Shown here: positions 47,836 through 56,216 of the stretch, piece after piece
Numbering within the stretch: position 1 is the stretch's first letter
How the letters are laid out: each line of letters begins with the position of its first letter
Source of the DNA: Arthrobacter sp. V1I9
GTDB lineage: Bacteria; Actinomycetota; Actinomycetes; Actinomycetales; Micrococcaceae
DNA length: 64,000 nt
Direction of reading: 5' to 3'
Assembly: GCF_030817075.1 (NCBI RefSeq)
Contig: NZ_JAUSYU010000001.1
Span: 1,364,001-1,428,000 of the forward strand
Notes under the pieces: generated by a model
Database searches by the model: none
What the model was told of the DNA's origin: nothing
Seen by the model: only the letters and a program-made list of their open reading frames with translations
Position numbers and translations under genes: made by a program

Positions 47836-48219
47836 ATGACCTTAAGCGTTGCGCTCGGCCCTGATACGCAGGAGGGCACCCGGACCGGCACAGCGGAGTC
47901 AACAGACTTCCTTGCCGCGCCGGACATCCCCTGGAACCTGGTGATCTGGAATGACCCCGTGAATTTGATGAGCTATGTCAGCTACGTGTTCCAAAGCTAC
48001 TTCGGCTACCCGGAAAGCAAGGCGAACAAGCTCATGATGGAGGTCCATAAAAAGGGCCGCTCCATTGTTGCCTCCGGCAGCAAGGAGCAGGTGGAGCGCC
48101 ATGCAGTGGCGATGCACGGCTTCGGGCTGTGGGCCACGGTGGAGAAGGCCAGCGGCGGGTCAGGCGGCAATGCAGGCAAGTCCGGCGGGCCGGGCCAGGG
48201 TAAGGGGAAACGTGGCTAA
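47836..48219 (+). CDS. clpS: ATP-dependent Clp protease adaptor ClpS
   Basis: ClpS delivers N-end-rule substrates to the Clp protease (ClpC in actinobacteria). The 127-residue protein has the core WNLVIWNDPVNLMSYVSYVF (about 35-54), with the N-D-P motif that contacts the substrate N-terminus, and KANKLMMEVHKKGRSIVASG. The first 30 residues and the Gly-rich tail are disordered. It is followed by a DUF2017 gene that overlaps it by 8 nt. This pairing, with pncB divergent, matches Rv1330c-Rv1331-Rv1332. Confidence 0.95.
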   Translation: MTLSVALGPDTQEGTRTGTAESTDFLAAPDIPWNLVIWNDPVNLMSYVSYVFQSYFGYPESKANKLMMEVHKKGRSIVASGSKEQVERHAVAMHGFGLWATVEKASGGSGGNAGKSGGPGQGKGKRG

Positions 48220-48778
48220 GGCGTTCAAGTATGGACTAAAGGGCATCACCGGCTATCTGGAACCGGCCGAACGGCAACTGCTGCGCAGCCTCATCGACGA
48301 CGTCATCTCCATGCTCCAGCCGGAGGAGCGTCAGGGCCAGGACCCGCTGGCGGCCCTGATCGGCCTCGACATGGAGGTGGCCGTGCCCACGGACCGGGCG
48401 GTGAAGCGGCTCCTGCCCAACGTGATGAAGAACGACGACGGCGCTTCCCTCGAGTTCCGCCAACTCACGGAGCGCTCGCTGCGGGAAACAAAGATCGGTG
48501 CCCTCCGGGCGGCGGCACTTGACCTGGACAAAGACGAGATCGTGCTGACGGCTGACGGTGCACGGCACTGGTCGATGGCCCTGAACGACGTCCGGCTGGT
48601 GCTGGCCGAGCGGCTGGACATCCAGGACGAGGAGGACGCCGAGCACGTCCACCTCATGCAGGACTGGTCCCAGGCCGAGGACGTTGAAAGTTACCTGGCC
48701 CTGGTCTACAACTTCGCCACCTGGCTGCAGGAGTCGCTGGTCCAGGCCATGCTGCAGTCGCTGGACACCGGCCGTTGA
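48212..48778 (+). CDS. DUF2017 domain protein
   Basis: The start is the GTG at 48212 after AAGGGGAAAC, overlapping clpS by 8 nt, giving 188 residues. It is mainly helical (YLEPAERQLLRSLIDDVISML, DWSQAEDVESYLALVYNFATWLQESLVQAML) and matches the actinobacterial DUF2017 family, always found next to clpS. A role with ClpS in protein degradation is plausible, but I know of no experimental function. Confidence 0.87.
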   Translation: MAKAFKYGLKGITGYLEPAERQLLRSLIDDVISMLQPEERQGQDPLAALIGLDMEVAVPTDRAVKRLLPNVMKNDDGASLEFRQLTERSLRETKIGALRAAALDLDKDEIVLTADGARHWSMALNDVRLVLAERLDIQDEEDAEHVHLMQDWSQAEDVESYLALVYNFATWLQESLVQAMLQSLDTGR

Positions 48779-48880
48779 CCGGCCGGGAGTTCCCGTCCCT
48801 GGCCTGTGACACATTAGACATGAGTCACAGGCCACAAGATGCTGCCTGAGCCTGCAGGGAAGACCTATCCTCGAATAATC

Positions 48881-49897
48881 ATGACAACAGCCTCGAGCAT
48901 GGACCCGCACGTTGAAGCCGCAACGGTGTCTGAAGCCGGCGACCTCCCGGCCGCAGCCGTGGAATCACGGCCCATCGGTGTCTTCGACTCCGGCGTAGGC
49001 GGACTGACGGTGGCGCGCTCCATCATCGACCAGCTCCCCAACGAGTCCATCCTCTACGTGGGGGACACGGCGCACGGACCGTACGGCCCCCTGCCCATCG
49101 CGGAAGTCCGGGCCAACGCCCTGGGCGTGATGGACGAACTGGTGGACTCCGGTGTCAAGCTGCTCACCATAGCCTGCAACTCGGCGTCGGCCGCTGTGCT
49201 TCGTGATGCACGGGAGCGGTACACGGCCAAGTACGGCATTCCGGTCATCGAGGTCATCCAGCCGGCCGTGCGCCGCGCCGTTGCCGCGACACGGAGCGGC
49301 CGGGTAGGCGTGATCGGCACCTCCGCCACGGTGGGTTCCCGCGCCTACGAGGACACCTTCGCCGCCGCCCCGGACCTGGACATCACGTCAGTGGCCTGCC
49401 CCGAGTTCGTGAGCTACGTGGAAGCCGGAATCACCACCGGGCCGGCCCTGCTGGCCGTCGCGGAGGAGTACCTGGCCCCGCTCAAGTCCGCCGGCGTGGA
49501 CACCGTAGTCCTGGGCTGCACCCACTACCCGCTGCTCACCGGCGTGATTTCCTACGTCATGGGAGCGGACGTGACCCTGGTGTCCAGTGCCGAGGAAACC
49601 GCCAAGGACGTCTACCGGGCCTTGGCCACCTACAACCTGCAGCGCACCGGGGACACCCCTCCGGAACACCACTTCGTGGCGACCGGCGATGCCCACCAGT
49701 TCGAGGCACTCGCCCGCAGGTTCCTTGGACCCGAGGTACTCTCGGTCCGGCACGTGGACCACGTGGCCGCCCAGTACCCCACCGGCAGCCTGGCCCGCAT
49801 CACCCCCGAAATGATCGCCGCGGCCCAAAACGCCAGGAGCCGCCCGCGGATTTCCAACTTCGTGGGCAGTTCAGTGACCGGGGGTTCCGGCCAGTGA
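48881..49897 (+). CDS. murI: Glutamate racemase
   Basis: MurI interconverts L- and D-glutamate for peptidoglycan. From the ATG at 48881 the protein has 338 residues, with an N-terminal extension of about 30. Both cysteine acid/base motifs are visible: [11 protein letters not shown] (about 92-102) and LGCTHYPLL (about 204-212), as is [12 protein letters not shown] near the start. The frame is open to 48839 but that part is not conserved. TATCCT at 48866-48871 may be its -10 box, with a short leader. It begins the cluster murI-MBL-rph-rdgB. Confidence 0.94.
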   Translation: MTTASSMDPHVEAATVSEAGDLPAAAVESRPIGVFDSGVGGLTVARSIIDQLPNESILYVGDTAHGPYGPLPIAEVRANALGVMDELVDSGVKLLTIACNSASAAVLRDARERYTAKYGIPVIEVIQPAVRRAVAATRSGRVGVIGTSATVGSRAYEDTFAAAPDLDITSVACPEFVSYVEAGITTGPALLAVAEEYLAPLKSAGVDTVVLGCTHYPLLTGVISYVMGADVTLVSSAEETAKDVYRALATYNLQRTGDTPPEHHFVATGDAHQFEALARRFLGPEVLSVRHVDHVAAQYPTGSLARITPEMIAAAQNARSRPRISNFVGSSVTGGSGQ

Positions 49898-50691
49898 AGC
49901 TCACCATCGTAGGCTGCACGGGATCCTTCCCCGGCCCGGGCTCCCCGGCATCGTGCTACCTCCTGACGGCGAACGACGGCGAGCGGACCTGGAAAGTGGT
50001 GATGGACCTGGGCAGTGGCGCACTTGGCGCTATCCAGCGGTACACCGACCTCGAGGACATCGACGCGATCTTCCTCACCCACCTGCATCCGGACCACTGC
50101 ATGGACCTGTGCGGCCTGCACGTGGCTGTCCGGTGGAAGCCGGGCGGCTGGGGCCGCGGCCGGATTCCGGTATGGGGACCGGCCGCCACGGCAGACCGGA
50201 TGGCCACCGCGTACGGCCTGGAGCTGGACCCGGGGATGCACGAGGAGTTCGACTTCACCAACTGGGCAGAACGCGAAGCCGTGACCGTCGGCCCCTTCAC
50301 CGTGACACCCTTCGCCGTGAACCACCCCGTGGAGGAGGCGTACGCCCTGCGGGTGGAAGTGGTGGAGCCGGACAAGGAAGGCAACAACGTCTCCCGGACC
50401 CTGACCTACTCCGGTGACACAGACTCCTGCGCCGGGCTGGAGGAGGCGGCCAAGGACTCCGACCTGTTCCTTTGCGAGGCGGCCTTCGAGGAAGGCCGCG
50501 ACGACGGCATCAAGGATGTCCACCTGACCGGCAAACGCGCAGGGGAAGCCGCAGCCGCTGCCGGGGCGCGCCGGCTCCTGCTGACCCACATTCCGGTATG
50601 GACCTCGCCGACCACCGTCATGGCGGAAGCCCGTCCGGTCTTCGGCGGCGATGTCGCCGTGGCTGTCGCCGGAGTGCACTACACCATCTGA
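49894..50691 (+). CDS. MBL-fold metallo-hydrolase, Rv1339-like
   Basis: The 265-residue enzyme has the metal-binding [11 protein letters not shown] (H-x-H-x-D-H, about 64-74), [16 protein letters not shown] with the third His site, YSGDTDSC and LLLTHIPVW. The fold is RNase Z/phosphodiesterase-like. In mycobacteria the gene at this position (Rv1339, between murI and rph) has been reported to be an atypical cyclic-AMP phosphodiesterase, so this may control cAMP; that transfer is by synteny. It starts with a GTG that overlaps the murI stop. Confidence 0.88.
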   Translation: MKLTIVGCTGSFPGPGSPASCYLLTANDGERTWKVVMDLGSGALGAIQRYTDLEDIDAIFLTHLHPDHCMDLCGLHVAVRWKPGGWGRGRIPVWGPAATADRMATAYGLELDPGMHEEFDFTNWAEREAVTVGPFTVTPFAVNHPVEEAYALRVEVVEPDKEGNNVSRTLTYSGDTDSCAGLEEAAKDSDLFLCEAAFEEGRDDGIKDVHLTGKRAGEAAAAAGARRLLLTHIPVWTSPTTVMAEARPVFGGDVAVAVAGVHYTI

Positions 50692-50740
50692 GCGGTGCCG
50701 GTTCGGCGGCATCCGGACCCTCGCTGCGGCCGGCAGTGGA

Positions 50741-50746
50741 TAAGCT
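50741..50746 (+). promoter_or_regulatory. -10 hexamer of a likely leaderless rph promoter
   Basis: TAAGCT ends 6 nt before the ATG of rph at 50753, giving rph-rdgB a promoter of their own within the cluster. Confidence 0.5.
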
Positions 50747-50752
50747 AAAGGC

Positions 50753-51511
50753 ATGACTTCTGAAGCAACTGCAGTGCCCATCGTGCGCGCCGACGGCCGC
50801 GCCCCGGACCAGCTCCGGCCCATCAGCATCACCCGCGGATGGTCCAACCAGGCCGAAGGCTCGGCCCTGATCGAGTTCGGCAACACCCGGGTCCTGTGCA
50901 CCGCGTCCCTCACTGCCGGAGTTCCCCGCTGGCTCAAAGGCGAGGGCCGCGGCTGGGTCACGGCCGAGTACGCCATGCTGCCCCGGGCCACGAACACCCG
51001 TTCCGACCGTGAATCAGTCAAGGGAAAAATCGGCGGCCGCACCCACGAAATCTCCCGGCTCATCGGCCGCTCCCTGCGCTCCATCATCGACACCAAGGCC
51101 CTGGGCGAGAACACCATCGTGCTGGACTGCGATGTCCTGCAGGCGGATGGCGGAACCCGGACCGCAGCCATCACCGGCGCCTACGTCGCGCTCGCGGATG
51201 CCATCCGGTTCGCCCGCGACAACAAGCTGATCGCCAGGAACGCCCAGCCCCTCATCGACACCATCGCAGCAGTGTCCGTCGGCATCATCGACGGCGTTCC
51301 GATGCTGGACCTGCCCTACGTTGAGGATGTCCGGGCGGAGACCGACATGAACGTGGTGGTGACCGGCTCCGGCAAGTTCGTGGAAGTGCAGGGAACGGCC
51401 GAAGGTGCGCCCTTTGACCGGGCCGAACTCGACCAGCTGCTAGATCTGGCCCTGCTGGGCACCACCCAGCTTGCTGCCATCCAGCGCGAAACCCTGGCAG
51501 ACAGCCTGTGA
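50753..51511 (+). CDS. rph: Ribonuclease PH
   Basis: Rph trims the 3' ends of tRNA precursors with phosphate. The 252-residue protein has [37 protein letters not shown] with the conserved basic residues that bind RNA, and [21 protein letters not shown] (about 123-143). Length and core are typical. The stop overlaps the rdgB start (GTGA), so both are translated together. Confidence 0.96.
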   Translation: MTSEATAVPIVRADGRAPDQLRPISITRGWSNQAEGSALIEFGNTRVLCTASLTAGVPRWLKGEGRGWVTAEYAMLPRATNTRSDRESVKGKIGGRTHEISRLIGRSLRSIIDTKALGENTIVLDCDVLQADGGTRTAAITGAYVALADAIRFARDNKLIARNAQPLIDTIAAVSVGIIDGVPMLDLPYVEDVRAETDMNVVVTGSGKFVEVQGTAEGAPFDRAELDQLLDLALLGTTQLAAIQRETLADSL

Positions 51512-52158
51512 GCGCGGCCCCCGCCGCGCCGCGCCTGGTGCTTGCCACCCATAACAAAGGCAAGCTCCGCGAGCTGCGGGAACTGCTGCGCGGGCAGGTG
51601 CCGGGGCTCGACGTCGACACGCAGGTGGTGGACGCGGCGGCGGCAGGTGCCCCCGACGTCGTCGAAACCGGTGTGACGTTCGCCGAGAATTCCCTGCTGA
51701 AGGCGCGGGCTGTCGCTGAAGCGACGGGCCTCGTGGCCATTGCCGACGATTCCGGCCTTGCCGTGGACGTGATGGGCGGGGCGCCGGGGATCTTCTCGGC
51801 GCGGTGGGCCGGCAGCCACGGCGACGACGAAGCCAACCTGCAGCTGCTGCTCAACCAGCTCTCCGACGTGCCGGACGCCCACCGGGGCGCGGCCTTCGTC
51901 TGCGCCGCGGCCCTGGCGGTACCCGGTACGGACGCGGCCCCGGGGCGCGAGGTGGTGGAGTACGGGCAGCTGGAGGGCGTCCTCCTGCGCGAACCCCGCG
52001 GCGCCGGCGGTTTCGGCTACGACCCCGTGCTGCAGCCGGCCGGGGAGAACCGCAGCTGCGCGGAGCTGTCCGCCGATGAGAAGAACGCGATCAGCCACCG
52101 CGGCAAGGCCTTCCGGGCGCTCCTGCCGGCCGTTGTGGAGGCCCTGCACAACCGCTAG
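51508..52158 (+). CDS. rdgB: dITP/XTP pyrophosphatase
   Basis: This house-cleaning enzyme (Ham1/RdgB family) removes deaminated purine nucleotides from the pool. The 216-residue protein has [18 protein letters not shown] (about 10-27), [42 protein letters not shown] with the catalytic Asp pair, and [15 protein letters not shown]. All are standard for the family. It is followed by a strong terminator at 52176. Confidence 0.95.
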   Translation: MSAAPAAPRLVLATHNKGKLRELRELLRGQVPGLDVDTQVVDAAAAGAPDVVETGVTFAENSLLKARAVAEATGLVAIADDSGLAVDVMGGAPGIFSARWAGSHGDDEANLQLLLNQLSDVPDAHRGAAFVCAAALAVPGTDAAPGREVVEYGQLEGVLLREPRGAGGFGYDPVLQPAGENRSCAELSADEKNAISHRGKAFRALLPAVVEALHNR

Positions 52159-52175
52159 CGCATTCCTGCTTAAAC

Positions 52176-52213
52176 AGCTGTGCTCCCCGCCGGAACGGGG
52201 AGCACAGCTTTTT
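52176..52213 (+). terminator. Intrinsic terminator after rdgB
   Basis: AGCTGTGCTCCCCG (52176-52189) and CGGGGAGCACAGCT (52196-52209) form a 14-bp stem with a 6-base loop, followed by TTTT. It ends the murI-rdgB cluster and, being A-rich on the other side, may also stop the converging DedA transcript. Confidence 0.9.
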
Positions 52214-52243
52214 AAAGGTTCGATCGGATGGCGCCGCCGCAGC

Positions 52244-53053
52244 CTACTCTGAGCGGGTGCCCTGGATATGGCGGGGAGTCTTGTGCTCGTTCTCGGGAGC
52301 ATGTTCCTCGATGAACTCGTCCACCGGGTCGGTGCCGTAGGCCTTCGCCTGGCGCTTTGCGGACAGGCCGCGGAGGACCTCGATGCCGATGGGCAGGACC
52401 GAGACCAGGACGATGGCGATGAAGATGATGTCCAGGTTGTCGCGGACCCAGGGGATACGGTCGCCCAGCAGGTAACCCAGGAGCGTCACGCCGCCGCCCC
52501 AGAGGACTGCGCCAATCACGTTGAAGAGGAAGAACTTCTTTTTGTTCATCTGGGCGACGCCGACGATGACGGGAACGAATGTCCTGATGATCGGAACGAA
52601 GCGCGCGAGGATCAGCGCTTTGCCGCCGTGCTTTTCGAAGAAGGCGTGGGCGTTCTCAACGTTTTCGCGCTTGAAGAGGCGGGAATTGGGCTTGTTAAAG
52701 ATGGCCGGGCCGGCCTTTGAACCAATCAGGTAACCGGTCTGGTTGCCGATAATGGCCGCGACAATAATGAGCAGCGCAAAAAGCCACACATTGAACTTGA
52801 TGGTGTCAGTGGCCACGAGCAGGCCAGCGGTGAAAAGCATGGAGTCGCCCGGCAGGAAGAAGCCCACCAGAAGCCCGGTTTCCGCGAAGACGATGCCGCA
52901 TACAAGCAGGACCACCCAGGGTGCCAGGGCAGGATCGGCCAGGAAGACCTGGGGGTTCAGCCAGTCGGGCAGGAAGGATGCCAGCTGTGGCTGCACCGGT
53001 CCCGCACCACCCAGCATGGACACAGCGAAGTCGTTCATCACAGGAAAGTTCAC
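52244..53053 (-). CDS. DedA-family membrane protein
   Basis: The 269-residue protein has about five to six helices and DedA (SNARE-associated/VTT) features: the re-entrant GLLVGFFLPGDSMLF (about 62-76), GSKAGPAIFNKPNSR, and RFVPIIRTFVPVIVGVAQM with the essential arginines. DedA proteins are linked to undecaprenyl-phosphate or phospholipid recycling and to membrane-potential upkeep. The minus-strand ATG at 53053 has TTGAGGGGTGAAC upstream, a good ribosome-binding site. Substrate not assigned. Confidence 0.93.
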   Translation of the reverse strand: MNFPVMNDFAVSMLGGAGPVQPQLASFLPDWLNPQVFLADPALAPWVVLLVCGIVFAETGLLVGFFLPGDSMLFTAGLLVATDTIKFNVWLFALLIIVAAIIGNQTGYLIGSKAGPAIFNKPNSRLFKRENVENAHAFFEKHGGKALILARFVPIIRTFVPVIVGVAQMNKKKFFLFNVIGAVLWGGGVTLLGYLLGDRIPWVRDNLDIIFIAIVLVSVLPIGIEVLRGLSAKRQAKAYGTDPVDEFIEEHAPENEHKTPRHIQGTRSE

Positions 53054-53171
53054 CCCTCAAGGGTACTTGACGCACCTCCCGCCCCTGGCGTACGTGAAAC
53101 TCCCGACAGTCGGACTGGTGATATCCCTGACAGGGCGGCACGGCTGACCCGGGAAGGTCAGCCGCCGGAGG

Positions 53172-53177
53172 TAAGGT
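53172..53177 (+). promoter_or_regulatory. -10 hexamer of a likely leaderless promoter
   Basis: TAAGGT ends 6 nt before the GTG at 53184. Confidence 0.45.
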
Positions 53178-53183
53178 TGCCCC

Positions 53184-54197
53184 GTGGGTTTGGACTTTAC
53201 GGCGATCGACTTCGAGACTGCGAACGGATTCCGGGGCTCGCCCTGTGCCGTAGGACTGACGAAAGTCCGGGGCGGACGGATTGTCGAGGAAGCGTCGTGG
53301 CTGATGCGCCCGCCCGCCAGTTACGATCATTTTGATTACCACAACGTCCGCATCCACGGCATCACAGCCCGGGACGTGGCGGGAATGCCGCGCTTTGGGG
53401 AGCTCTTCCCCGAGATCGGCGCCTTCATCGGCGATGACATCCTCGCCGCCCACAATGCTGCCTTTGACCTGGGGGTCATCCGGTCCGGCCTTGAGGTCTC
53501 CGGCCTCGCGGGCCCGGGCTACGACTACGTCTGCACCGTGATGCTGTCCCGGCGGTGCTACTCCCTGGTGTCCAACTCGCTGCCGTTTGCCGCCGAGGAA
53601 GCCGGCGTGCCCCTGGTTAATCACCACGACGCCGCCGAAGATGCGCGGGCCTGCGCCGGCATCCTCATTGATATCGCCGGGCGCAACGGAGCCAACAGCA
53701 TCGCGGAGCTCTACCTTTCCCTGGGGCTCGTGATGCCGCGCCAGGAGGCCTTCGACCCGGCCCGTGACGGGTTGTCGAAGCCGAGCCTGGCCGCGATCTC
53801 CGCTGCAGCCGGCAGCGGAGCGGCGCTCGTCCGGCCGTTCCAGTCGGGCTGGCCTGAGGAGGGGGCGAACCCGGACCCCAACCCCGATGCCCACCCCGGC
53901 CATCCGCTTTACGGCCAGACGGTCGTTTTCACCGGACAGCTTTCCATGGGCCGGCCGGAAGCGAAGGTGCGCTCGGCAGAGCTCGGTGCCCGCCCTGAAA
54001 GCCGCGTCACCGGGCGCACCACAGTCCTGGTGGTGGGGGACGGCTTTGTGGCTTCGGACCTCCGCTCCGGCAGGCTCACGGGTAAAGCGCGGCGCGTACT
54101 GGAGCTCCACGAGCGCGGCCAGGCCATCGAGGTCCTCTCCGAGGGGGAGTTCCTGCAGATGGTGGGCAGCTTCGCCGCTGCAGCCGTCAGCGCCTAA
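53184..54197 (+). CDS. DnaQ-like 3'-5' exonuclease fused to a BRCT domain
   Basis: The 337-residue protein starts with a DEDDh exonuclease: DFETANGFRGSP (Exo I, about 5-16), LAAHNAAFDLGVIR (Exo II, about 88-101) and NHHDAAEDARACA (Exo III, His and Asp, about 149-161). After a linker, the C-terminal GQTVVFTGQLSMGR and VTGRTTVLVVGD (about 248-300) form a BRCT domain like that of DNA ligase. This pair suggests a repair nuclease, not the replicative epsilon subunit. The GTG start is set by a -10 box 6 nt upstream. Confidence 0.9.
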   Translation: MGLDFTAIDFETANGFRGSPCAVGLTKVRGGRIVEEASWLMRPPASYDHFDYHNVRIHGITARDVAGMPRFGELFPEIGAFIGDDILAAHNAAFDLGVIRSGLEVSGLAGPGYDYVCTVMLSRRCYSLVSNSLPFAAEEAGVPLVNHHDAAEDARACAGILIDIAGRNGANSIAELYLSLGLVMPRQEAFDPARDGLSKPSLAAISAAAGSGAALVRPFQSGWPEEGANPDPNPDAHPGHPLYGQTVVFTGQLSMGRPEAKVRSAELGARPESRVTGRTTVLVVGDGFVASDLRSGRLTGKARRVLELHERGQAIEVLSEGEFLQMVGSFAAAAVSA

Positions 54198-54257
54198 GGC
54201 CTGGCCGTCCAGGTTCACAGGGCGCAACAAAGCTTCCGCCCGGCGTCGGCCGCCCCC

Positions 54258-54263
54258 TAGCCT
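54258..54263 (+). promoter_or_regulatory. -10 hexamer of a likely leaderless promoter
   Basis: TAGCCT ends 6 nt before the ATG of the DUF4395 gene at 54270. Confidence 0.5.
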
Positions 54264-54269
54264 AGGCTC

Positions 54270-54749
54270 ATGCGCTCCCTGTTTGCCTTCCCCAACCCTG
54301 TCAACGAGTATGCTGCGCGCGTGACGGCCGGCCTTGTTGTGCTGCTGGCACTGGGGACCGCTGCCGCCGGGTCGGGATGGGGGCTGCTGGCCATCGCCGT
54401 CGGGTTCTGGCTGCGGCTGCTGTTCGGCCCCCGGATCTCGCCGCTGGCACTGCTGTCTGTCAAGGTCATCACGCCCCGGCTGGGCCGGGTCAAGCTGGTT
54501 CCCGGGCCGCCCAAACGCTTTGCCCAGGGCATGGGAGCTGTGGTTTCCACCGCGGCGTTCCTCCTGTTCGCCGCCGGCGCTGCGCCCGCCGCCTGGACCG
54601 TGCTGGGGATCCTGATCGCCGCGGCGTCGCTTGAGGCCTTCGCCGGATTTTGCCTTGGCTGCGTGATCTTCGGGTTCCTGCAGCGGCGCGGCCTGATTCC
54701 GGAAGAAGTCTGCGAGGCCTGCAACAACATCAGCCTTCGCCGGTTGTGA
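54270..54749 (+). CDS. DUF4395 membrane protein
   Basis: The 159-residue protein begins FPNPVNEYAARVTAG, has four hydrophobic helices and the loop GPRISPLALLSVKVITPRLG, ending with a C-rich GFCLGCVIFGFLQRRG and CEACNNI. This fits DUF4395, small membrane proteins of actinobacteria often found with thioredoxin or sulfurtransferase genes, here without such a partner. Function unknown. Its last 20 bp overlap the end of the converging ADP-ribosylglycohydrolase gene. Confidence 0.85.
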   Translation: MRSLFAFPNPVNEYAARVTAGLVVLLALGTAAAGSGWGLLAIAVGFWLRLLFGPRISPLALLSVKVITPRLGRVKLVPGPPKRFAQGMGAVVSTAAFLLFAAGAAPAAWTVLGILIAAASLEAFAGFCLGCVIFGFLQRRGLIPEEVCEACNNISLRRL

Positions 54750-55833
54750 CCTTCACCAGCTGGTCGGCCATGCCGCGGATGACTTCGGGCGCCTCCAGGG
54801 CCTCCAGCCAATCGGCGGGAAGGCAGTCCTCGCCGTAAAAGGCGCCAAGGATATTCCCGGCAATTGAACCGGTGGAATCGCTGTCGCCGCTGTGGTTGAC
54901 GGCCAGGGCTACTGCTGTGCGGAAGTGCTGCACCGGGTCTGCGGCGCCTGCGCCCGCTGCCTCCCCGCTGTCGTCCGGCAGGGTGGCCAGGACGGCGTAA
55001 AGTGCGACGGCGAATGCTTCCTCAGCCACCCAGCCCTCGCCGAGTGCCTGGACCAGTTCCTCCGGCGTCACGATTCCCTTGCCTGCCAGCCGGAGTGCGC
55101 CCTCCAGCCGGTCAGGCAGTTCGGGGGCCACACCCTCGAACCCGGTGGCGTGGGCAACTGCTGCTGCCGCAGCTTCCCGCAGCCCGTCGCCGGCGACGAG
55201 GCGGTGGATGTGGAGGCTGAACGTTCCGGCGCTCTGGCGCGCTGACGGGTGGCCGTGCGTCAGGGAGGCGGCGTCGGAACTCAACTTGTAGACGGCATCG
55301 GGCGTGATGTGGGGGATGAGTCCGAACGGGGCGGACCGCATGACTGTCCCACAACCCTTGGACCCAGCGTTGACGGGCCGGATGGAGGTGCCCATTTCAC
55401 CCGTTGCCAGGCCGGAGATACAGGCCTTGCCGGGGTGCCGCCGCTGATGCAGTACGGACTGTTCGTCGATCCAGCGGGGATGGGCCACAGGGGCCGATGC
55501 CGGAGCTGCTTCCCCCTGTGTGGCGAGCCAGCGCAGGTAGGCCAGCCACAGGCAGGCGTTAACATCCGCACCCACCCCGGAGTTGGCCCATTCCAGCGCC
55601 TCCACCAGGCCGTCCACGGTGTAGAGCGTCATTTGAGTGTCGTCTGAGAAGTGGCTGCTTCCCGCGAGGGCTTGGAAGCCCGTCAAGCCGTAGGCACCAA
55701 AGCGGCTCCGGATCTGGTCAATCGAGTCAAACTCCACTGCATAGCCCAGGGAATCGCCCAGCGCACCGCCCAGGAGACAGCCATGGATGCGGGACTTGAG
55801 GGAGGGCGTGGAAGTGTCCGGCTCGATGCTCAT
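54730..55833 (-). CDS. ADP-ribosylglycohydrolase family protein
   Basis: The 367-residue enzyme should remove ADP-ribose from proteins, nucleic acids or small molecules. Metal-binding motifs are GALGDSLGYAVEFDS (about 19-33), SDDTQMTLYT (about 63-72) and the C-terminal HSGDSDSTGSIAGNILGA (about 317-334), all conserved in the DraG/ARH family. No partner ADP-ribosyltransferase is seen nearby. The ATG at 55833 lies 6 nt after a TAAATT -10 box on the minus strand. Substrate unknown. Confidence 0.92.
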   Translation of the reverse strand: MSIEPDTSTPSLKSRIHGCLLGGALGDSLGYAVEFDSIDQIRSRFGAYGLTGFQALAGSSHFSDDTQMTLYTVDGLVEALEWANSGVGADVNACLWLAYLRWLATQGEAAPASAPVAHPRWIDEQSVLHQRRHPGKACISGLATGEMGTSIRPVNAGSKGCGTVMRSAPFGLIPHITPDAVYKLSSDAASLTHGHPSARQSAGTFSLHIHRLVAGDGLREAAAAAVAHATGFEGVAPELPDRLEGALRLAGKGIVTPEELVQALGEGWVAEEAFAVALYAVLATLPDDSGEAAGAGAADPVQHFRTAVALAVNHSGDSDSTGSIAGNILGAFYGEDCLPADWLEALEAPEVIRGMADQLVKVTTGEG

Positions 55834-55839
55834 GCAGTA

Positions 55840-55845
55840 AATTTA
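55840..55845 (-). promoter_or_regulatory. -10 hexamer of a likely leaderless promoter
   Basis: On the minus strand TAAATT ends 6 nt before the ADP-ribosylglycohydrolase ATG at 55833. Confidence 0.5.
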
Positions 55846-56204
55846 CCGTGGTGCGCCATGGCTGCCTGACGGGGCCGGCGTCGGCCTGCACCGCACCGGA
55901 AGCCGGCTGTCCAGCGAACGCACAGCCGGCGCTGGAATAATACCCGGGTTGCCCGAAGGCAAAACCCCGTACGCCTATCTGAAGGTCGCTACCATGCGCA
56001 AGCCCGTCCCGGCCCGTCACGCACTGCAGCCCTCCGGAGCTGGAACAGCCCGGCCTGGACTTCTGCCGCGGTTGACCGCCTGGAAGGACGCAGCCATCGG
56101 GAAGGACACGGGCAGTGTGGCCAGGAAGCGCAGCAGTTTTTTGACGGCAAGCAGGGCTGATGGTGGCAACTGCGGCGGTTGCCGGAACTGTCAGTGGCAG
56201 CCGA

Positions 56205-56210
56205 TAGCTT
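56205..56210 (+). promoter_or_regulatory. -10 hexamer of a likely leaderless sbcD promoter
   Basis: TAGCTT ends 6 nt before the ATG of sbcD at 56217. Confidence 0.5.
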
Positions 56211-56216
56211 AGGAAC

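Larger units (their letters stand above)
55834..56216. other. Gene-free divergent spacer with two hairpins
   Basis: These 383 bp separate the ADP-ribosylglycohydrolase and sbcD, which are divergent. No ORF here looks real. GCCGGCTGT/ACAGCCGGC (55902-55930, 11-base loop) is a perfect 9-bp inverted repeat, and GGGTTGCC/GGC-AACCC (55946-55967) is a second hairpin with a bulge. The sbcD -10 box is at 56205. A small RNA could be encoded here, but no promoter or T-run supports it. Confidence 0.5.

Noticed and set aside
47528..47927. Several open frames running through the 59-bp repeats on both strands
   Set aside because: They are open only because the repeat lacks stops in those frames. Because 59 is not a multiple of three, the reading changes at each unit.
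55949..56212. 87-codon plus-strand ORF before sbcD
   Set aside because: No ribosome-binding site, no recognisable domain, and it runs through the sbcD promoter.
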